From: Bacillota bacterium
Lineage (GTDB): Bacteria > Bacillota > Clostridia > Acetivibrionales > DSM-1351
Direction of reading: 5' to 3'
Assembly: GCA_023409265.1 (NCBI GenBank)
Contig: JAEYHZ010000037.1
Span: 124,001-188,000 of the forward strand
Length of the DNA stretch: 64,000 bases
Below the pieces are notes generated by a model. That model saw nothing but the letters and a program-made list of their open reading frames with translations, was not told where the DNA came from and made no database searches. Position numbers and translations under genes: made by a program. Shown here in pieces: positions 1-8,340 of this stretch (positions within the stretch are counted from its first letter, which is position 1; each line of letters starts with the position of its first letter).

Positions 1-318
1 AGTTCCGGCCTTTAATCCGGTCAAATATGCACCGGTGCCATTTGCTTTAACAGTAACTACCTTTGTGTTGCTTGAAGTAAAGGTGTAAGTAGCTTTCTTT
101 ACTGGATTTGACACACCTAAAGTGTATTTTTCATCTTTGGAATAAAAATCATAGTTTCCCACTATACTTCCTGTGCCAATTGTCATTTTAGCTTCAATTG
201 ACGGCTTTTCTGCAGCCATTGCCGGAGCAGCAAATATTCCCGTTGAAAACAGAAGCGCTACTGCTAGCAGCATACAAACTCCAATCTTTGCAATTTTGTT
301 TCTTTTAACTTGGTACAT
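1..318 (-). CDS. Secreted protein with bacterial Ig-like fold, N-terminal part only
   Basis: The gene runs off the left edge; 106 codons are visible. The first 35 or so residues form a signal peptide: basic start, a hydrophobic stretch (VCMLLAVALLF) and a PAMA-A cleavage site. The next 70 residues resemble a Big_2-type Ig-like repeat, with the pattern SSNTKVVTVKANGTG and a GLKAGT turn at the cut. Such repeats usually serve as spacers or adhesion modules in exported clostridial proteins. The start is the ATG at 316-318, preceded by an AGGGGGT ribosome-binding site. The catalytic or binding part, if any, lies outside the window, so no function is given. Confidence 0.8.
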   Translation of the reverse strand, partial: MYQVKRNKIAKIGVCMLLAVALLFSTGIFAAPAMAAEKPSIEAKMTIGTGSIVGNYDFYSKDEKYTLGVSNPVKKATYTFTSSNTKVVTVKANGTGAYLTGLKAGT

Positions 319-630
319 TGGTAATACCCCCTAAAATAGAATAGTTTTACCGTTATCTTAACGAAATAATAGACAGGTGGCTGCGAAATGGGGCAACTGG
401 ACTGAATTAGTTAATTGAACGGTAATATATTTTACCATTATATCATAAAGTTCAACAAATATATCCAATTTTTTCACAAAGACCTTTATATTTTAATAGC
501 GTAGACTTTGTTAAATTATTATGAGGCTCTTAAAAAGACGAAAGAAATATGTGTAATTATATTTCCCCTTGCAGGTAAAATATAACTTTTATAGAAGTTA
601 TTAGTATACGACTTAGGGAGGCATAAGAAT
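319..630. other. Divergent intergenic region with long-range inverted repeat
   Basis: This stretch separates the leftward Ig-like gene from a rightward membrane protein and should hold promoters for both. The arms TTACCGTT (347-354) and AACGGTAA (418-425) could pair around 63 nt in the 5' leader of the leftward gene. I do not recognise a known riboswitch in it. Confidence 0.4.
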
Positions 631-1701
631 ATGAAAAAACCAATAAAGACTGTTTTGTTTTTTAAGAAAGTTTCAAAAAACTATAAGAAATTTGGCAGGC
701 TTATTTACAGGTTGTACAAAATCTTAAAATCTCCATTTATCAGGACACTTATTAATTTTCTTTTTACAGTTGTATTTGCTTTTCAGATACAATTATCGGA
801 TTTTGATACCTATAAATTAAATCAGTTGGAATTTTACCAGGATAAGGTGCATATACTAATAACGTTCGTGTTTATTGTGCTGTATAATTGGCTGGTGCTG
901 GTTATTGACAGCTATCAAAAATATCAGGTGCAAAACATAAAATGCATCAAGGAAATTGTCAATAGGGAGACAGTAATCAATCAGACAATAGGCAGGAAGT
1001 TATATGATATAACAAGCAGTATTTCTGTAAAATCAAGCATTATTCCAACAAAATCGGATTTCAGCAATCTAAGCTACCAGGACATAGCTGCGCTGGTATG
1101 TCATAATATTTATGATGCAATAAAAATATCTACAGACAGAGAGACTCATCAGGTTTCGCTGATGCAAAAGTTTAAAGAGAAAAAATCTGGGTTAGAATAT
1201 ATAAAGATGATAAGCTACGGAAATGCAAACCAAATCTCGCCGAGCTTATTTGACAAGCATTTTTACCTGAATAGTGACCAGAATTTTTTCCAGGTGAGAA
1301 TATTTAATAACAATCTAAATAATATTTTTGTATTAAGAAATGCAGCTGAAATAAAAAGAGAATGCGTTTACGGAAAAAATATAAATGAGAAAATGGCTCA
1401 ATACATTGCAATACCAGTGTTCTGCGAAAATCAGGGTATCATATCTCTTTTGCAGATTGAAATGACCGATGATGCACACATAGGAAGGACAATTGATGAA
1501 ATTCGAGAATTTGTTAAGCCATTTATGGCCTATATACATATACTAACAGTGAACTACTATCAGGATGAATTATTTAAAGTATTAGTCAAGAAATTTGAGA
1601 TACTCAGGAAAAATAAAGAAAGGAAAGTTTTCAGGGAAGGGATGAGGAAATATGAACAAAACTATGGGGAAACTAATACATCTATTGCCCCAAAAGACTA
1701 A
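631..1701 (+). CDS. Membrane protein of unknown function, possible GAF-like sensory domain
   Basis: A 356-residue protein I do not recognise. After a basic N-terminus there are two likely membrane segments (about 36-54 and 73-92), so it should sit in the cytoplasmic membrane with a large cytosolic part. Residues 140-310 have an alternating strand/helix pattern with a YIAIPVF...GIISLLQIEM stretch like the last strands of GAF domains; this is a fold guess only. The C-terminus is rich in Lys, Arg and Glu. The start has an AGGGAGG site. A small gene overlaps its 3' end by 50 bp, suggesting coupled translation. A signalling role is possible but unproven. Confidence 0.65.
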   Translation: MKKPIKTVLFFKKVSKNYKKFGRLIYRLYKILKSPFIRTLINFLFTVVFAFQIQLSDFDTYKLNQLEFYQDKVHILITFVFIVLYNWLVLVIDSYQKYQVQNIKCIKEIVNRETVINQTIGRKLYDITSSISVKSSIIPTKSDFSNLSYQDIAALVCHNIYDAIKISTDRETHQVSLMQKFKEKKSGLEYIKMISYGNANQISPSLFDKHFYLNSDQNFFQVRIFNNNLNNIFVLRNAAEIKRECVYGKNINEKMAQYIAIPVFCENQGIISLLQIEMTDDAHIGRTIDEIREFVKPFMAYIHILTVNYYQDELFKVLVKKFEILRKNKERKVFREGMRKYEQNYGETNTSIAPKD

Positions 1702-1852
1702 TGAGCTTAAATATACAGCAATATACTTTGTTCCTGAGGATACTGATTATATACAGGATCATAAAGCGTTTGAGGACAGAAGGCAGCAGTTAATAGACGA
1801 GTATGAGAAAGAACTGAGAATGTTTAAAAAAAATTCAATGCAGATGATATGA
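1652..1852 (+). CDS. Small hypothetical protein overlapping the preceding gene
   Basis: A 66-residue highly charged protein (many Glu, Lys and Arg in the C-terminal half, likely helical) with no family I recognise. It begins inside the previous gene in another frame, with GATGAGGA just upstream of the ATG, and ends 12 bp before a clear terminator. That placement fits a translationally coupled second gene of a two-gene operon. The overlap and short length leave some doubt that it is expressed. Confidence 0.5.
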   Translation: MNKTMGKLIHLLPQKTNELKYTAIYFVPEDTDYIQDHKAFEDRRQQLIDEYEKELRMFKKNSMQMI

Positions 1853-1863
1853 AACTAATAAAT

Positions 1864-1893
1864 AAAAGCTCTCAGCAAATTGAGAGCTTTTAT
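1864..1893. terminator. Bidirectional intrinsic terminator
   Basis: Perfect 11-bp stem AAAAGCTCTCA / TGAGAGCTTTT with a six-base loop and T-rich flanks on both strands. It serves the rightward small gene and the converging regulator gene, whose stop codon lies in the hairpin. Confidence 0.85.
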
Positions 1894-2255
1894 TTATCAC
1901 AATGATTAATTTTATTCTTAGGTGGGGCATACTTTAGTCTTAATAATTCTATATATTCTTCAACCCGTTTTATAGCCTCGTCCGGTAAGTCATCCAGATC
2001 GAAATTATAAATTGCACCGGATTCAGCGACATATCCTTCTGCATGCTTACGGTTTGGGATGCGATCAACAAGATAATCAATAGAAACCTCAAAAAAGTCA
2101 GCCAGCTTTTTCAGAACATATTCATCCTTGGGGAATCTGTTATTGGCCTCATAATATCCGATTACCCTGTCAGAAATATTTATGATTTTTCCAAGTTCCT
2201 TTTGGGTTATGCCCTTCTCTTCTCTCAATTCTTTCAATCTGTCTCCAAATCCCAT
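1890..2255 (-). CDS. XRE-family (Cro/CI-type) transcriptional regulator
   Basis: A 121-residue DNA-binding protein. Residues 5-65 are a classic HTH_3 domain: FGDRLKELREEKGITQKELG, then IINISDRVIGYYEANNRFP with the recognition helix, then the usual hydrophobic end FFEVSIDYLVDR. The remaining 55 residues are acidic and probably mediate dimerisation. This size and layout match small clostridial XRE repressors that often regulate their own promoter or a neighbour. It diverges from a Spo0E-like gene, so the 200-bp gap between them is a plausible target (inference). Confidence 0.85.
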   Translation of the reverse strand: MGFGDRLKELREEKGITQKELGKIINISDRVIGYYEANNRFPKDEYVLKKLADFFEVSIDYLVDRIPNRKHAEGYVAESGAIYNFDLDDLPDEAIKRVEEYIELLRLKYAPPKNKINHCDK

Positions 2256-2456
2256 ATAATGCCTCCTGCATATAACTATAACATGCTGGGGTTTTTAAAT
2301 TTAAAAACCGAACAAAATATTCTTAATTTTTGTTGAATATGAACGAATTATACGTTAAAATATATATTATTGTGTAAATGTTATCTTTTTATACATATAA
2401 TGCCAAATAGATAATTTAGTTACTTAAAACAAACTGGCAACTTGTGGAGGATACAG

Positions 2457-2621
2457 ATGACTAAATTCAATAAAAAACTATTGGATGAGATTCAGGAGTT
2501 ACGTGAGAAATTGTATGTTTATATTGATGAAAATGGTATCAGTGATGAACCCGAGCTTCGTGCATTGAACAACAGGCTGGATGAATTGATAGTGCAATGG
2601 TTTAAGGAAGGCTACAAGTAA
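2457..2621 (+). CDS. Spo0E-like aspartyl-phosphate phosphatase
   Basis: A 54-residue peptide gene. It has the two-helix layout of the Spo0E family and the signature LNNRLDELIVQW, matching the family pattern SxxLDxLI (with Asn for Ser). Family members remove phosphate from the sporulation master regulator Spo0A~P, delaying sporulation. The ATG follows a GTGGAGG site at suitable spacing. It is divergent from the XRE regulator and just upstream of an AraC gene. The assignment rests on a short motif, but length, motif and host context agree. Confidence 0.75.
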   Translation: MTKFNKKLLDEIQELREKLYVYIDENGISDEPELRALNNRLDELIVQWFKEGYK

Positions 2622-2689
2622 AAAGTCAGCAAGGTAGGTCAAGTAACTAGTAATAAAAGTGTGTTATCCTTTTTATGGATGGTGAGAGC

Positions 2690-3619
2690 ATGGATACAAC
2701 CGAAAAGATAAACGCTGTTCAAAGAATGCAGGATTTTATTGAAAATCATTTATTTGAACCTGTTACTCTTCATATGCTGGCAAGGGAAGCAAGGTATTCA
2801 CAATGGCATTCTGCGAGAATATTCAAGGAGCTTACCGGTAAAGCACCCTTTGAATATATCAGGATGCTCAGGTTGTCAAAAGCGGCACTTAAGCTCAGGG
2901 ATAACCAAACCAAAATCGTAGATGTCGCTCTGGAGTTTGTATTCGATTCACATGAGGGTTTTACCAGAGCCTTTTCAAAAGAATTCCACATGACACCTGC
3001 GCAGTATTGTCGGGAAAAACCTCCCATACAGCTCTTTATACCGTACAGTATCCGTGGCTACTCCACCTTTTTTATGAGAGGAGAAGAAAAAATGAATCAA
3101 AAGAGTCAGGGTAACGAAACAAAAAATGCAGCAAATACTGTATTTGTACAGGTAATGGAAAGACCTTCAAGAAAGCTTATTCTGAAAAGAGGCTTTAAAG
3201 CTGAAGAGTATTTTGATTACTGTAAAGAGGTGGGCTGTGATATCTGGGGGATATTGACCAGTGTTAAGGAAGCCCTGTATGAGCCAATAGGTATGTGGCT
3301 GTCTGAAAATCTCCGTAAGCCGGGGACATCAAAATATGTTCAGGGCGTTGAAGTACCTGCGAACTATAACGGGATTGTGCCGGAGGGCTTCGAAATAATT
3401 GAACTGAAGCCGTGTAAGATGATGATCTTCCAGGGACAGCCCTATGAAGATGAATATTTTCAGGAAGCAATTGCAGAAACCTGGGAGTCTATAAAAACCT
3501 ATAACCCTGAGATATACGGTTTCAAATGGGCTGATGAGGACGGACCGAGATTCCAGCTGGCGCCAATGGGCTACAGGGGCTATATTGAGGGAAGGCCTGT
3601 AAGGCAGCTCAATACATGA
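2690..3619 (+). CDS. AraC-family regulator with GyrI-like effector-binding domain
   Basis: Residues 1-100 contain the two helix-turn-helix units of AraC proteins (HMLAREARYSQWHSARIFKE, then the second unit ending FTRAFSKEFHMTPAQY). Residues 145-309 resemble the GyrI/SOUL-like ligand-binding domain of Rob and BltR-type regulators. Proteins of this type bind a small, often hydrophobic ligand and activate nearby or distant genes. I chose the ATG at 2690 over one 15 bp upstream because GGTGAG lies five bases before it. The same layout occurs in the gene at 61,576, so the two are paralogues. It is followed by a strong terminator, so it is probably transcribed alone. Confidence 0.85.
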   Translation: MDTTEKINAVQRMQDFIENHLFEPVTLHMLAREARYSQWHSARIFKELTGKAPFEYIRMLRLSKAALKLRDNQTKIVDVALEFVFDSHEGFTRAFSKEFHMTPAQYCREKPPIQLFIPYSIRGYSTFFMRGEEKMNQKSQGNETKNAANTVFVQVMERPSRKLILKRGFKAEEYFDYCKEVGCDIWGILTSVKEALYEPIGMWLSENLRKPGTSKYVQGVEVPANYNGIVPEGFEIIELKPCKMMIFQGQPYEDEYFQEAIAETWESIKTYNPEIYGFKWADEDGPRFQLAPMGYRGYIEGRPVRQLNT

Positions 3620-3641
3620 TATAAAGAATAAACTTGAAAAT

Positions 3642-3684
3642 AAGAGTCCCGGCAATGAGTACTGAGCATTGCCGGGACTCTTAT
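3642..3684 (+). terminator. Intrinsic terminator
   Basis: 16-bp near-perfect stem (AAGAGTCCCGGCAATG and its complement) with a nine-base loop, 22 bp after the AraC-type gene. Confidence 0.85.
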
Positions 3685-3833
3685 TCAGAGCTTCCAGCCG
3701 CCGGCAGTCTATTAAAGTTTTTTGACATTGGAATAAAAAATGCTTTTTCAAGAAAATGTTTACATGCTTTTCTTACGGGTAAATAATAATATGAGCTTCA
3801 GATTTAAGCTTGAAAATAAATAAGAACATTGCT

Positions 3834-3863
3834 TTGTATGTAATTTAGAATTATACATATAAT
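3834..3863 (+). promoter_or_regulatory. Probable sigma-A promoter of enolase
   Basis: TTGTAT, 18-bp spacer, TATAAT, about 100 bp before the enolase start. The rest of the 3,685-3,964 gap is AT-rich and shows nothing else. Confidence 0.45.
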
Positions 3864-3964
3864 ACTTATTGCTATAAATAAAGAATTACGAGGGAAATAT
3901 TTACAACGATAATGTTGCAATGTTATTCTAAATACGAATAATTTACCTTGAAGGGAGAATAAGT

Positions 3965-5263
3965 ATGAAACAATATATACCTATTGAAAGTGTTTTTGCC
4001 AGAGAAATTCTTGATTCCAGAGGAAATCCTACAGTTGAGGTTGAAGTCATTGCAGAAGGCGGCTTTATTGGACGAGCTTCAGTACCTTCAGGTGCATCAA
4101 CAGGTGCCTTTGAAGCAATTGAACTTAGAGATGGAAACAGTGAAAGATACATGGGAAAAGGCGTTGAAACAGCGGTTGAAAATGTAAATAGTGTCATTGC
4201 ACCTGAAGTGGAAGGAATGAATGTATTTGATCAGGTTTCTATAGATAAGCTGATGATCGAGCTGGACGGAACCCCTAACAAGGAAAGACTCGGGGCAAAT
4301 GCAATTCTCGGTGTATCTCTCGCTGTTGCCAAGGCTGCTGCCGAGTCGTTGGGATTAGGCTTGTACCAGTACATCGGCGGAGTAAATGCCAAGACTTTAC
4401 CTGTTCCTATGATGAATATAATTAACGGCGGAAAGCACGCAGACAACAGTGTTAATATTCAGGAATTTATGATAATGCCCGTTGGAGCTGAAAGCTTTAA
4501 GGAAGCTCTCAGAATGTGTGCTGAAGTATTCCATAATTTAAAGAAGGTTTTACAAAGCAAGGGCCTTAGTACTGCTGTAGGGGATGAAGGTGGGTTTGCT
4601 CCTAATCTTGAGACAGACGAACAGGCTATTCAGGTAATTCTGGAGGCAGTAGTCAAAGCAGGCTTTAAACCAGGGGATGACTTCAGAATAGCAATTGATG
4701 CTGCTGCTACAGAAATGTACCAGGAGGATGGAACCTATTTCTTCTGGAAGACCAATATCAGAAAATCCAAGGAAGAGATGGTGCAATACTGGTCGGATCT
4801 CTGTGACAAATACCCGATTATTTCACTGGAGGATGGTGTTTCAGAAGAGGATTGGGAAGGCTGGAAACTGTTGACTGACAAACTCGGAAAGAGAATTCAG
4901 CTGGTTGGAGACGACTTGTTTGTTACTAATACCAGAAGACTTGAAAAGGGTATCAAAATGGGAGTTGCCAACTCAATTCTTATTAAGGTAAACCAGATCG
5001 GCACCCTGACTGAAACCCTGGATGCAATCCAGATGGCAAATAGAGCAGGATATACCGCAGTAACCTCACACAGATCAGGTGAAACAGAAGATGCAACTAT
5101 TGCCGATATAGCTGTTGCAACAAATTCAGGCCAGATAAAAACAGGTGCGCCTTCCAGAACAGACAGAGTTGCAAAATACAATCAACTGCTCAGAATTGAG
5201 GAAGAATTGGATGAGGTTGCAGAATATCCCGGTCTCAAAGCCTGGTTTAATTTGTCCAAATAA
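3965..5263 (+). CDS. eno: Enolase (phosphopyruvate hydratase)
   Basis: Catalyses 2-phosphoglycerate to phosphoenolpyruvate in cytoplasmic glycolysis. The 432 residues match the family length. Visible hallmarks are SRGNPTVEVEV and the mobile loop SGASTGAFEAIELRDG near the N-terminus, GDEGGFAPN (general acid Glu), the metal ligands in SLEDG and VGDDLFVTN, LIKVNQIGT with the catalytic Lys, and the substrate loop SHRSGETED. An AGGGAGA site precedes the ATG. It is followed by its own terminator, so secG downstream has a separate promoter. In many Firmicutes eno stands beside secG and rnr, and that order is partly kept here. Confidence 0.98.
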   Translation: MKQYIPIESVFAREILDSRGNPTVEVEVIAEGGFIGRASVPSGASTGAFEAIELRDGNSERYMGKGVETAVENVNSVIAPEVEGMNVFDQVSIDKLMIELDGTPNKERLGANAILGVSLAVAKAAAESLGLGLYQYIGGVNAKTLPVPMMNIINGGKHADNSVNIQEFMIMPVGAESFKEALRMCAEVFHNLKKVLQSKGLSTAVGDEGGFAPNLETDEQAIQVILEAVVKAGFKPGDDFRIAIDAAATEMYQEDGTYFFWKTNIRKSKEEMVQYWSDLCDKYPIISLEDGVSEEDWEGWKLLTDKLGKRIQLVGDDLFVTNTRRLEKGIKMGVANSILIKVNQIGTLTETLDAIQMANRAGYTAVTSHRSGETEDATIADIAVATNSGQIKTGAPSRTDRVAKYNQLLRIEEELDEVAEYPGLKAWFNLSK

Positions 5264-5342
5264 TAGTATTATTAGCTTTACAAATAAAACTATTGTTAAT
5301 ATGCAGCTTTATTAGCTTTACAAATATAAATATAATTGCTCT

Positions 5343-5375
5343 CAAAAAGCAGGTACAGGTACTTGCTTTTTGTAT
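5343..5375 (+). terminator. Intrinsic terminator after eno
   Basis: Stem CAAAAAGCA / TGCTTTTTG ending in T residues. Between eno and this hairpin an 18-bp sequence (TTATTAGCTTTACAAATA) occurs twice, at 5,269 and 5,309. Confidence 0.65.
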
Positions 5376-5456
5376 TATGCCAAGGTTTATATTTCTTTGA
5401 AAATATAAGCTTTTGCTATGGCGTGCAAACAAATGTGGACTTTGCCACCTTTGTTC

Positions 5457-5485
5457 TTGCTTTTTAAATTTATATGTGCTAGAAT
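5457..5485 (+). promoter_or_regulatory. Probable sigma-A promoter of secG
   Basis: TTGCTT, 17-bp spacer, TAGAAT, about 30 bp before the secG start. Confidence 0.55.
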
Positions 5486-5515
5486 GTTACTTGTCTATTT
5501 TAGGAGGTGTTTTGA

Positions 5516-5764
5516 TTGGAAATTGCAAAATGGATTGTTAATATAATTCACATCATTTTTGCTATCTCGATTATAATTATTGTATTGCTGCAATCGGGAA
5601 AACAGGCTGGTTTATCAGGCTCAATAGCTGGTGGAGCTGAAACATTCTTTGGAAAGAACAAGGGACGTACCATTGATGCATTGCTCGGAAAATATACAGC
5701 GTTTGCTGCAATTGCTTTCCTTGTTACTTCAATTGCGCTTTTCATGTTAATCAAAGCAATATAA
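5516..5764 (+). CDS. secG: Preprotein translocase subunit SecG
   Basis: An 82-residue inner-membrane protein that assists SecYE-mediated protein export. Two hydrophobic helices (about 5-25 and 55-78) flank a cytosolic loop carrying the family signature LLQSGKQAGLSGSIAGGAETFFGKN (split here as QSGKQAGLSG and AGGAETFFGK). Translation starts at a TTG (5,516) seven bases after a strong AGGAGG. It has its own promoter and terminator and so forms a single-gene unit between eno and an HD-domain gene. Confidence 0.95.
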   Translation: MEIAKWIVNIIHIIFAISIIIIVLLQSGKQAGLSGSIAGGAETFFGKNKGRTIDALLGKYTAFAAIAFLVTSIALFMLIKAI

Positions 5765-5802
5765 TGAGGTAATCTGTTATAATGTCAGGAAATTGGAAAT
5801 GT

Positions 5803-5836
5803 AAGCCCAGGCATACTTTGTGCACTGGGCTTTTTA
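5803..5836 (+). terminator. Intrinsic terminator after secG
   Basis: Stem AAGCCCAG / CTGGGCTT extended by GCA/TGC with a bulged A, then five T residues. Confidence 0.85.
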
Positions 5837-5888
5837 TTATCTGTTTCCTTATAAATTTGCAAATGTTACCTTAAAGGAGGTCAGCATT

Positions 5889-6407
5889 TTGAACAGGGAT
5901 CAGGCACTGGAGGAATTAAAACTACGGCTTTTTGATAAAAATATACTTCTTCGCTCCATGTTTGTTGAAGCTATTATGGAGGAACTTGCCAGACATTTTA
6001 ATGCAGATATTCAAATGTGGGGGCTGGCAGGGTTACTGCACGATATTGATTATGAAAAAACTTTGGAACATCCGGAACTCCATGGTATAAAGGGTGCGGA
6101 TATCCTTGAAAACTTAGATATTGATGAGGCTATTATCTATTCCGTCAGAGCTCATAATGATGGCAATAATATTCCCAGAAAGAGGAAGATGGATAAAGCT
6201 CTGTATCTGGCAGATTTTGTTTCAGACTATATTTTACTTCGGTGGAAAGCTGACAATGAAAGCCTGGAAGGAGTAACCGTCCTTGAAATTAAAAAATCTC
6301 TTGAGAATAAAGGAGTGGAAAGTAAGGAATTTGAGGAGCTTGGCCTTACTATGGAAGAATTTATTGCTCTGTCATTGACAGCTGTTAGAAGTTCAACCAG
6401 ACTATAA
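5889..6407 (+). CDS. HD-domain (HDIG-type) phosphohydrolase-like protein
   Basis: A 172-residue cytoplasmic protein with an HD metal-binding core: LLRSMFVEAIMEELARHF, then GLAGLLHDIDYE (the HD pair), a further His in YSVRAHN, and LADFVSD (distal Asp). HD proteins hydrolyse phosphoester bonds in nucleotides or second messengers; the substrate here is unknown. I set the start at the TTG (5,889) behind AAGGAGG. An earlier in-frame ATG would overlap the secG terminator. Flanking terminators make it a single-gene unit. Confidence 0.75.
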   Translation: MNRDQALEELKLRLFDKNILLRSMFVEAIMEELARHFNADIQMWGLAGLLHDIDYEKTLEHPELHGIKGADILENLDIDEAIIYSVRAHNDGNNIPRKRKMDKALYLADFVSDYILLRWKADNESLEGVTVLEIKKSLENKGVESKEFEELGLTMEEFIALSLTAVRSSTRL

Positions 6408-6447
6408 AATTGAATTGTATTTTTATTTATGGTTGGGAAATCATATT

Positions 6448-6478
6448 AAAAGGTTACTAGTTTGTAACCTTTTTTTTG
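6448..6478 (+). terminator. Intrinsic terminator
   Basis: 10-bp stem AAAAGGTTAC / GTAACCTTTT with a T-run, 40 bp after the HD-domain gene. Confidence 0.8.
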
Positions 6479-6558
6479 TATTTTTGTAACCCTTTGAACT
6501 TTTAGAAGAAATAGAATTTAAACATAAGGATTCGACAAATATTACTAAGGAGTTCAAA

Positions 6559-7530
6559 ATGAGAAGGATTATTGAATTAGGGTTTGCTGTATTAATTGTA
6601 TTTTTTATATTTGTGGGAGTTACACGCGATGACTTTGAGAGTGTAAGGCCAAATAAGACATTAATGTCCTTCAAAACAGAAATTCCTGCTGATACTGATA
6701 AAAAAAGCAATGTTCAACCGGGAATTATAAATATACCAAATGCTTTTGATATTGTTGGAAAACCTATTAATGATCAAAATAATAATGCAAAAAGTGAAGC
6801 AAATAATATGGACAACCCTGAAACTGAAAAGGGATCTTTGAACAAAAGCTATGCACAAAATGAGAAAAGTAGTTCAGGAGATTATGATATAAGAAATCTC
6901 AATCCACAAAAGCCTATGGTGGCACTTACTTTTGATGACGGACCTCATCCAAGGTATACGACTGAAATACTTGAAGCTCTGAAAAAGAATGATGGACTGG
7001 CAACCTTTTTTATCATTGGGAGCCGGGCTGAAAAATACCCTAATGTTGTAAAAAGTATAACAAAGAACGGTAACCAACTTGGAAATCACACCTATGACCA
7101 TAAAGAACTAACCAAGCTGAATAAATCAGGCATAAGTAGCGAGATAAATAAAACTGCCGGTATTCTGGAAGGTATAACTGGGTTACCACCCCACATAACC
7201 CGACCAACCTATGGAAGTGTAGACGACAAAGTTAGGATGTATGCCGGATCACCATTGATATTATGGTCTATAGATACTCAGGACTGGAAAACAAGAAATA
7301 AGGACAAGATTATTCATCAGGCTCTTAAAAGAGTTAAAGACGGTGATATTATTCTGATGCATGACATATACAAGACAACTGCAGATGCAGCAAAAGTTAT
7401 TATCAAGGAACTTAAAGACAAAGGCTTTCAGTTGGTCACAATTAATGAGCTTTATCAGTCCAGAGGTATTGGACTTGAAAATGGCAAGGAATATTTTAAA
7501 TGTCCTCCGGTCTTATTAAATAACAAATAA
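6559..7530 (+). CDS. Membrane-anchored polysaccharide deacetylase (NodB domain)
   Basis: A carbohydrate esterase family 4 enzyme, expected to remove acetyl groups from cell-wall or extracellular glycans. Residues 5-22 form an uncleaved membrane anchor, then a low-complexity Asn-rich linker, then the NodB domain (about 115-310). The catalytic motifs are present: TFDDGPHPRYT (catalytic base Asp and metal Asp), GNHTYDHKELT (metal His pair), RPTYGS, DTQDW and ILMHDIY (catalytic His). The usual RPPYG motif reads RPTYG, a minor change. It follows an AAGGAG site and ends with its own terminator. The relatives are peptidoglycan or chitooligosaccharide deacetylases; the substrate is not decided by sequence. 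Confidence 0.9.
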   Translation: MRRIIELGFAVLIVFFIFVGVTRDDFESVRPNKTLMSFKTEIPADTDKKSNVQPGIINIPNAFDIVGKPINDQNNNAKSEANNMDNPETEKGSLNKSYAQNEKSSSGDYDIRNLNPQKPMVALTFDDGPHPRYTTEILEALKKNDGLATFFIIGSRAEKYPNVVKSITKNGNQLGNHTYDHKELTKLNKSGISSEINKTAGILEGITGLPPHITRPTYGSVDDKVRMYAGSPLILWSIDTQDWKTRNKDKIIHQALKRVKDGDIILMHDIYKTTADAAKVIIKELKDKGFQLVTINELYQSRGIGLENGKEYFKCPPVLLNNK

Positions 7531-7543
7531 TGTACTAATTTCA

Positions 7544-7578
7544 AAAACTTCATTCAATTATATTGTATGAGGTTTTTG
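7544..7578 (+). terminator. Intrinsic terminator
   Basis: Stem AAAACTTCAT / ATGAGGTTTT (one G-T pair) with a 14-base loop and T-run after the deacetylase gene. Confidence 0.7.
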
Positions 7579-7582
7579 TCTT

Positions 7583-7610
7583 TTGGAAAAATTGCGATTT
7601 AAGGTATAAT
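7583..7610 (+). promoter_or_regulatory. Probable promoter of the two-component operon
   Basis: TTGGAA, 16-bp spacer, TATAAT, directly after the preceding terminator and 33 bp before the response-regulator start. Confidence 0.5.
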
Positions 7611-7643
7611 AGAAAATGATATTGGATATAAGGGGAAGTTTCT

Positions 7644-8339
7644 ATGGAAAATAAAGTGTTGATTGTAGAAGATGAGGAAAGTATCAGAGGTTTTTTAAAA
7701 ATAAATTTCAGAAAAAATGATTTCATTGTTATAGAAGCAGGTTCAGGTGAAGACGGAATAATTAGGGCCAGACAGGAAAATCCCAATGTAGTGCTTCTGG
7801 ATGTGATGCTTCCCGGGATTGATGGTTTTCAGGTTTGTGAAGTACTTAGAAAGGAATTTCCCGACATGGGAATCATAATGTTAACTGCCAGAGGACAGGA
7901 CATAGATAAGATTAAGGGCCTGGAATTCGGTGCCGACGACTATGTGCTGAAACCTTTTAATACAACTGAGGTAATCCTAAGAGCAAAATCTCTGCTCAGG
8001 AGGATGAGTGCAAAAATAAGACCCGAAAAAGAGGGAGCAATGAACTGCGGGGCTTTCAGGCTGGACGTGTATTCTCAAAGGGTCTTTAAGGACGGAAATG
8101 AAGTAATGCTTACTCCTAAGGAATATCTCCTGCTCAAGCTGTTTCTGGAAAATCAGAATAAGGCTTTTACAAGAGATGAACTGCTGGATAAGATATGGGG
8201 CTATGATTTCCTGGGAGATACAAAAATAGTTGACGTTAATATCAGAAGGCTTAGAAGTAAAATTGAAGATAAAAAGTCTTCATCAATGTACATAGAAACT
8301 GTTTGGGGCACCGGGTACAGATGGAGAAAGGAACAGTAG
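7644..8339 (+). CDS. OmpR/PhoB-family response regulator
   Basis: A 231-residue DNA-binding regulator. The receiver domain (1-120) has the acidic pocket VEDEES, phospho-acceptor Asp53 in VVLLDVMLPGIDGF, the switch residue in MLTARG and the Lys of YVLKPF. The C-terminal winged-helix domain (about 133-230) has the LTPKEYLLLKLFLENQ and VDVNIRRLRSKIE patterns, ending in TVWGTGYRW. The gap to the kinase gene is one base, so the two form a pair, with a lipoprotein gene completing the operon. The signal is unknown. Kinase-dependent control of wall or envelope genes is likely for this type, but that is inference. Confidence 0.95.
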   Translation: MENKVLIVEDEESIRGFLKINFRKNDFIVIEAGSGEDGIIRARQENPNVVLLDVMLPGIDGFQVCEVLRKEFPDMGIIMLTARGQDIDKIKGLEFGADDYVLKPFNTTEVILRAKSLLRRMSAKIRPEKEGAMNCGAFRLDVYSQRVFKDGNEVMLTPKEYLLLKLFLENQNKAFTRDELLDKIWGYDFLGDTKIVDVNIRRLRSKIEDKKSSSMYIETVWGTGYRWRKEQ

Positions 8340-8340
8340 T

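Noticed and set aside
3329..3751. Open frame on the minus strand over the AraC gene
   Set aside because: It overlaps a well-supported gene and its terminator, lacks a ribosome-binding site and shows no family pattern.
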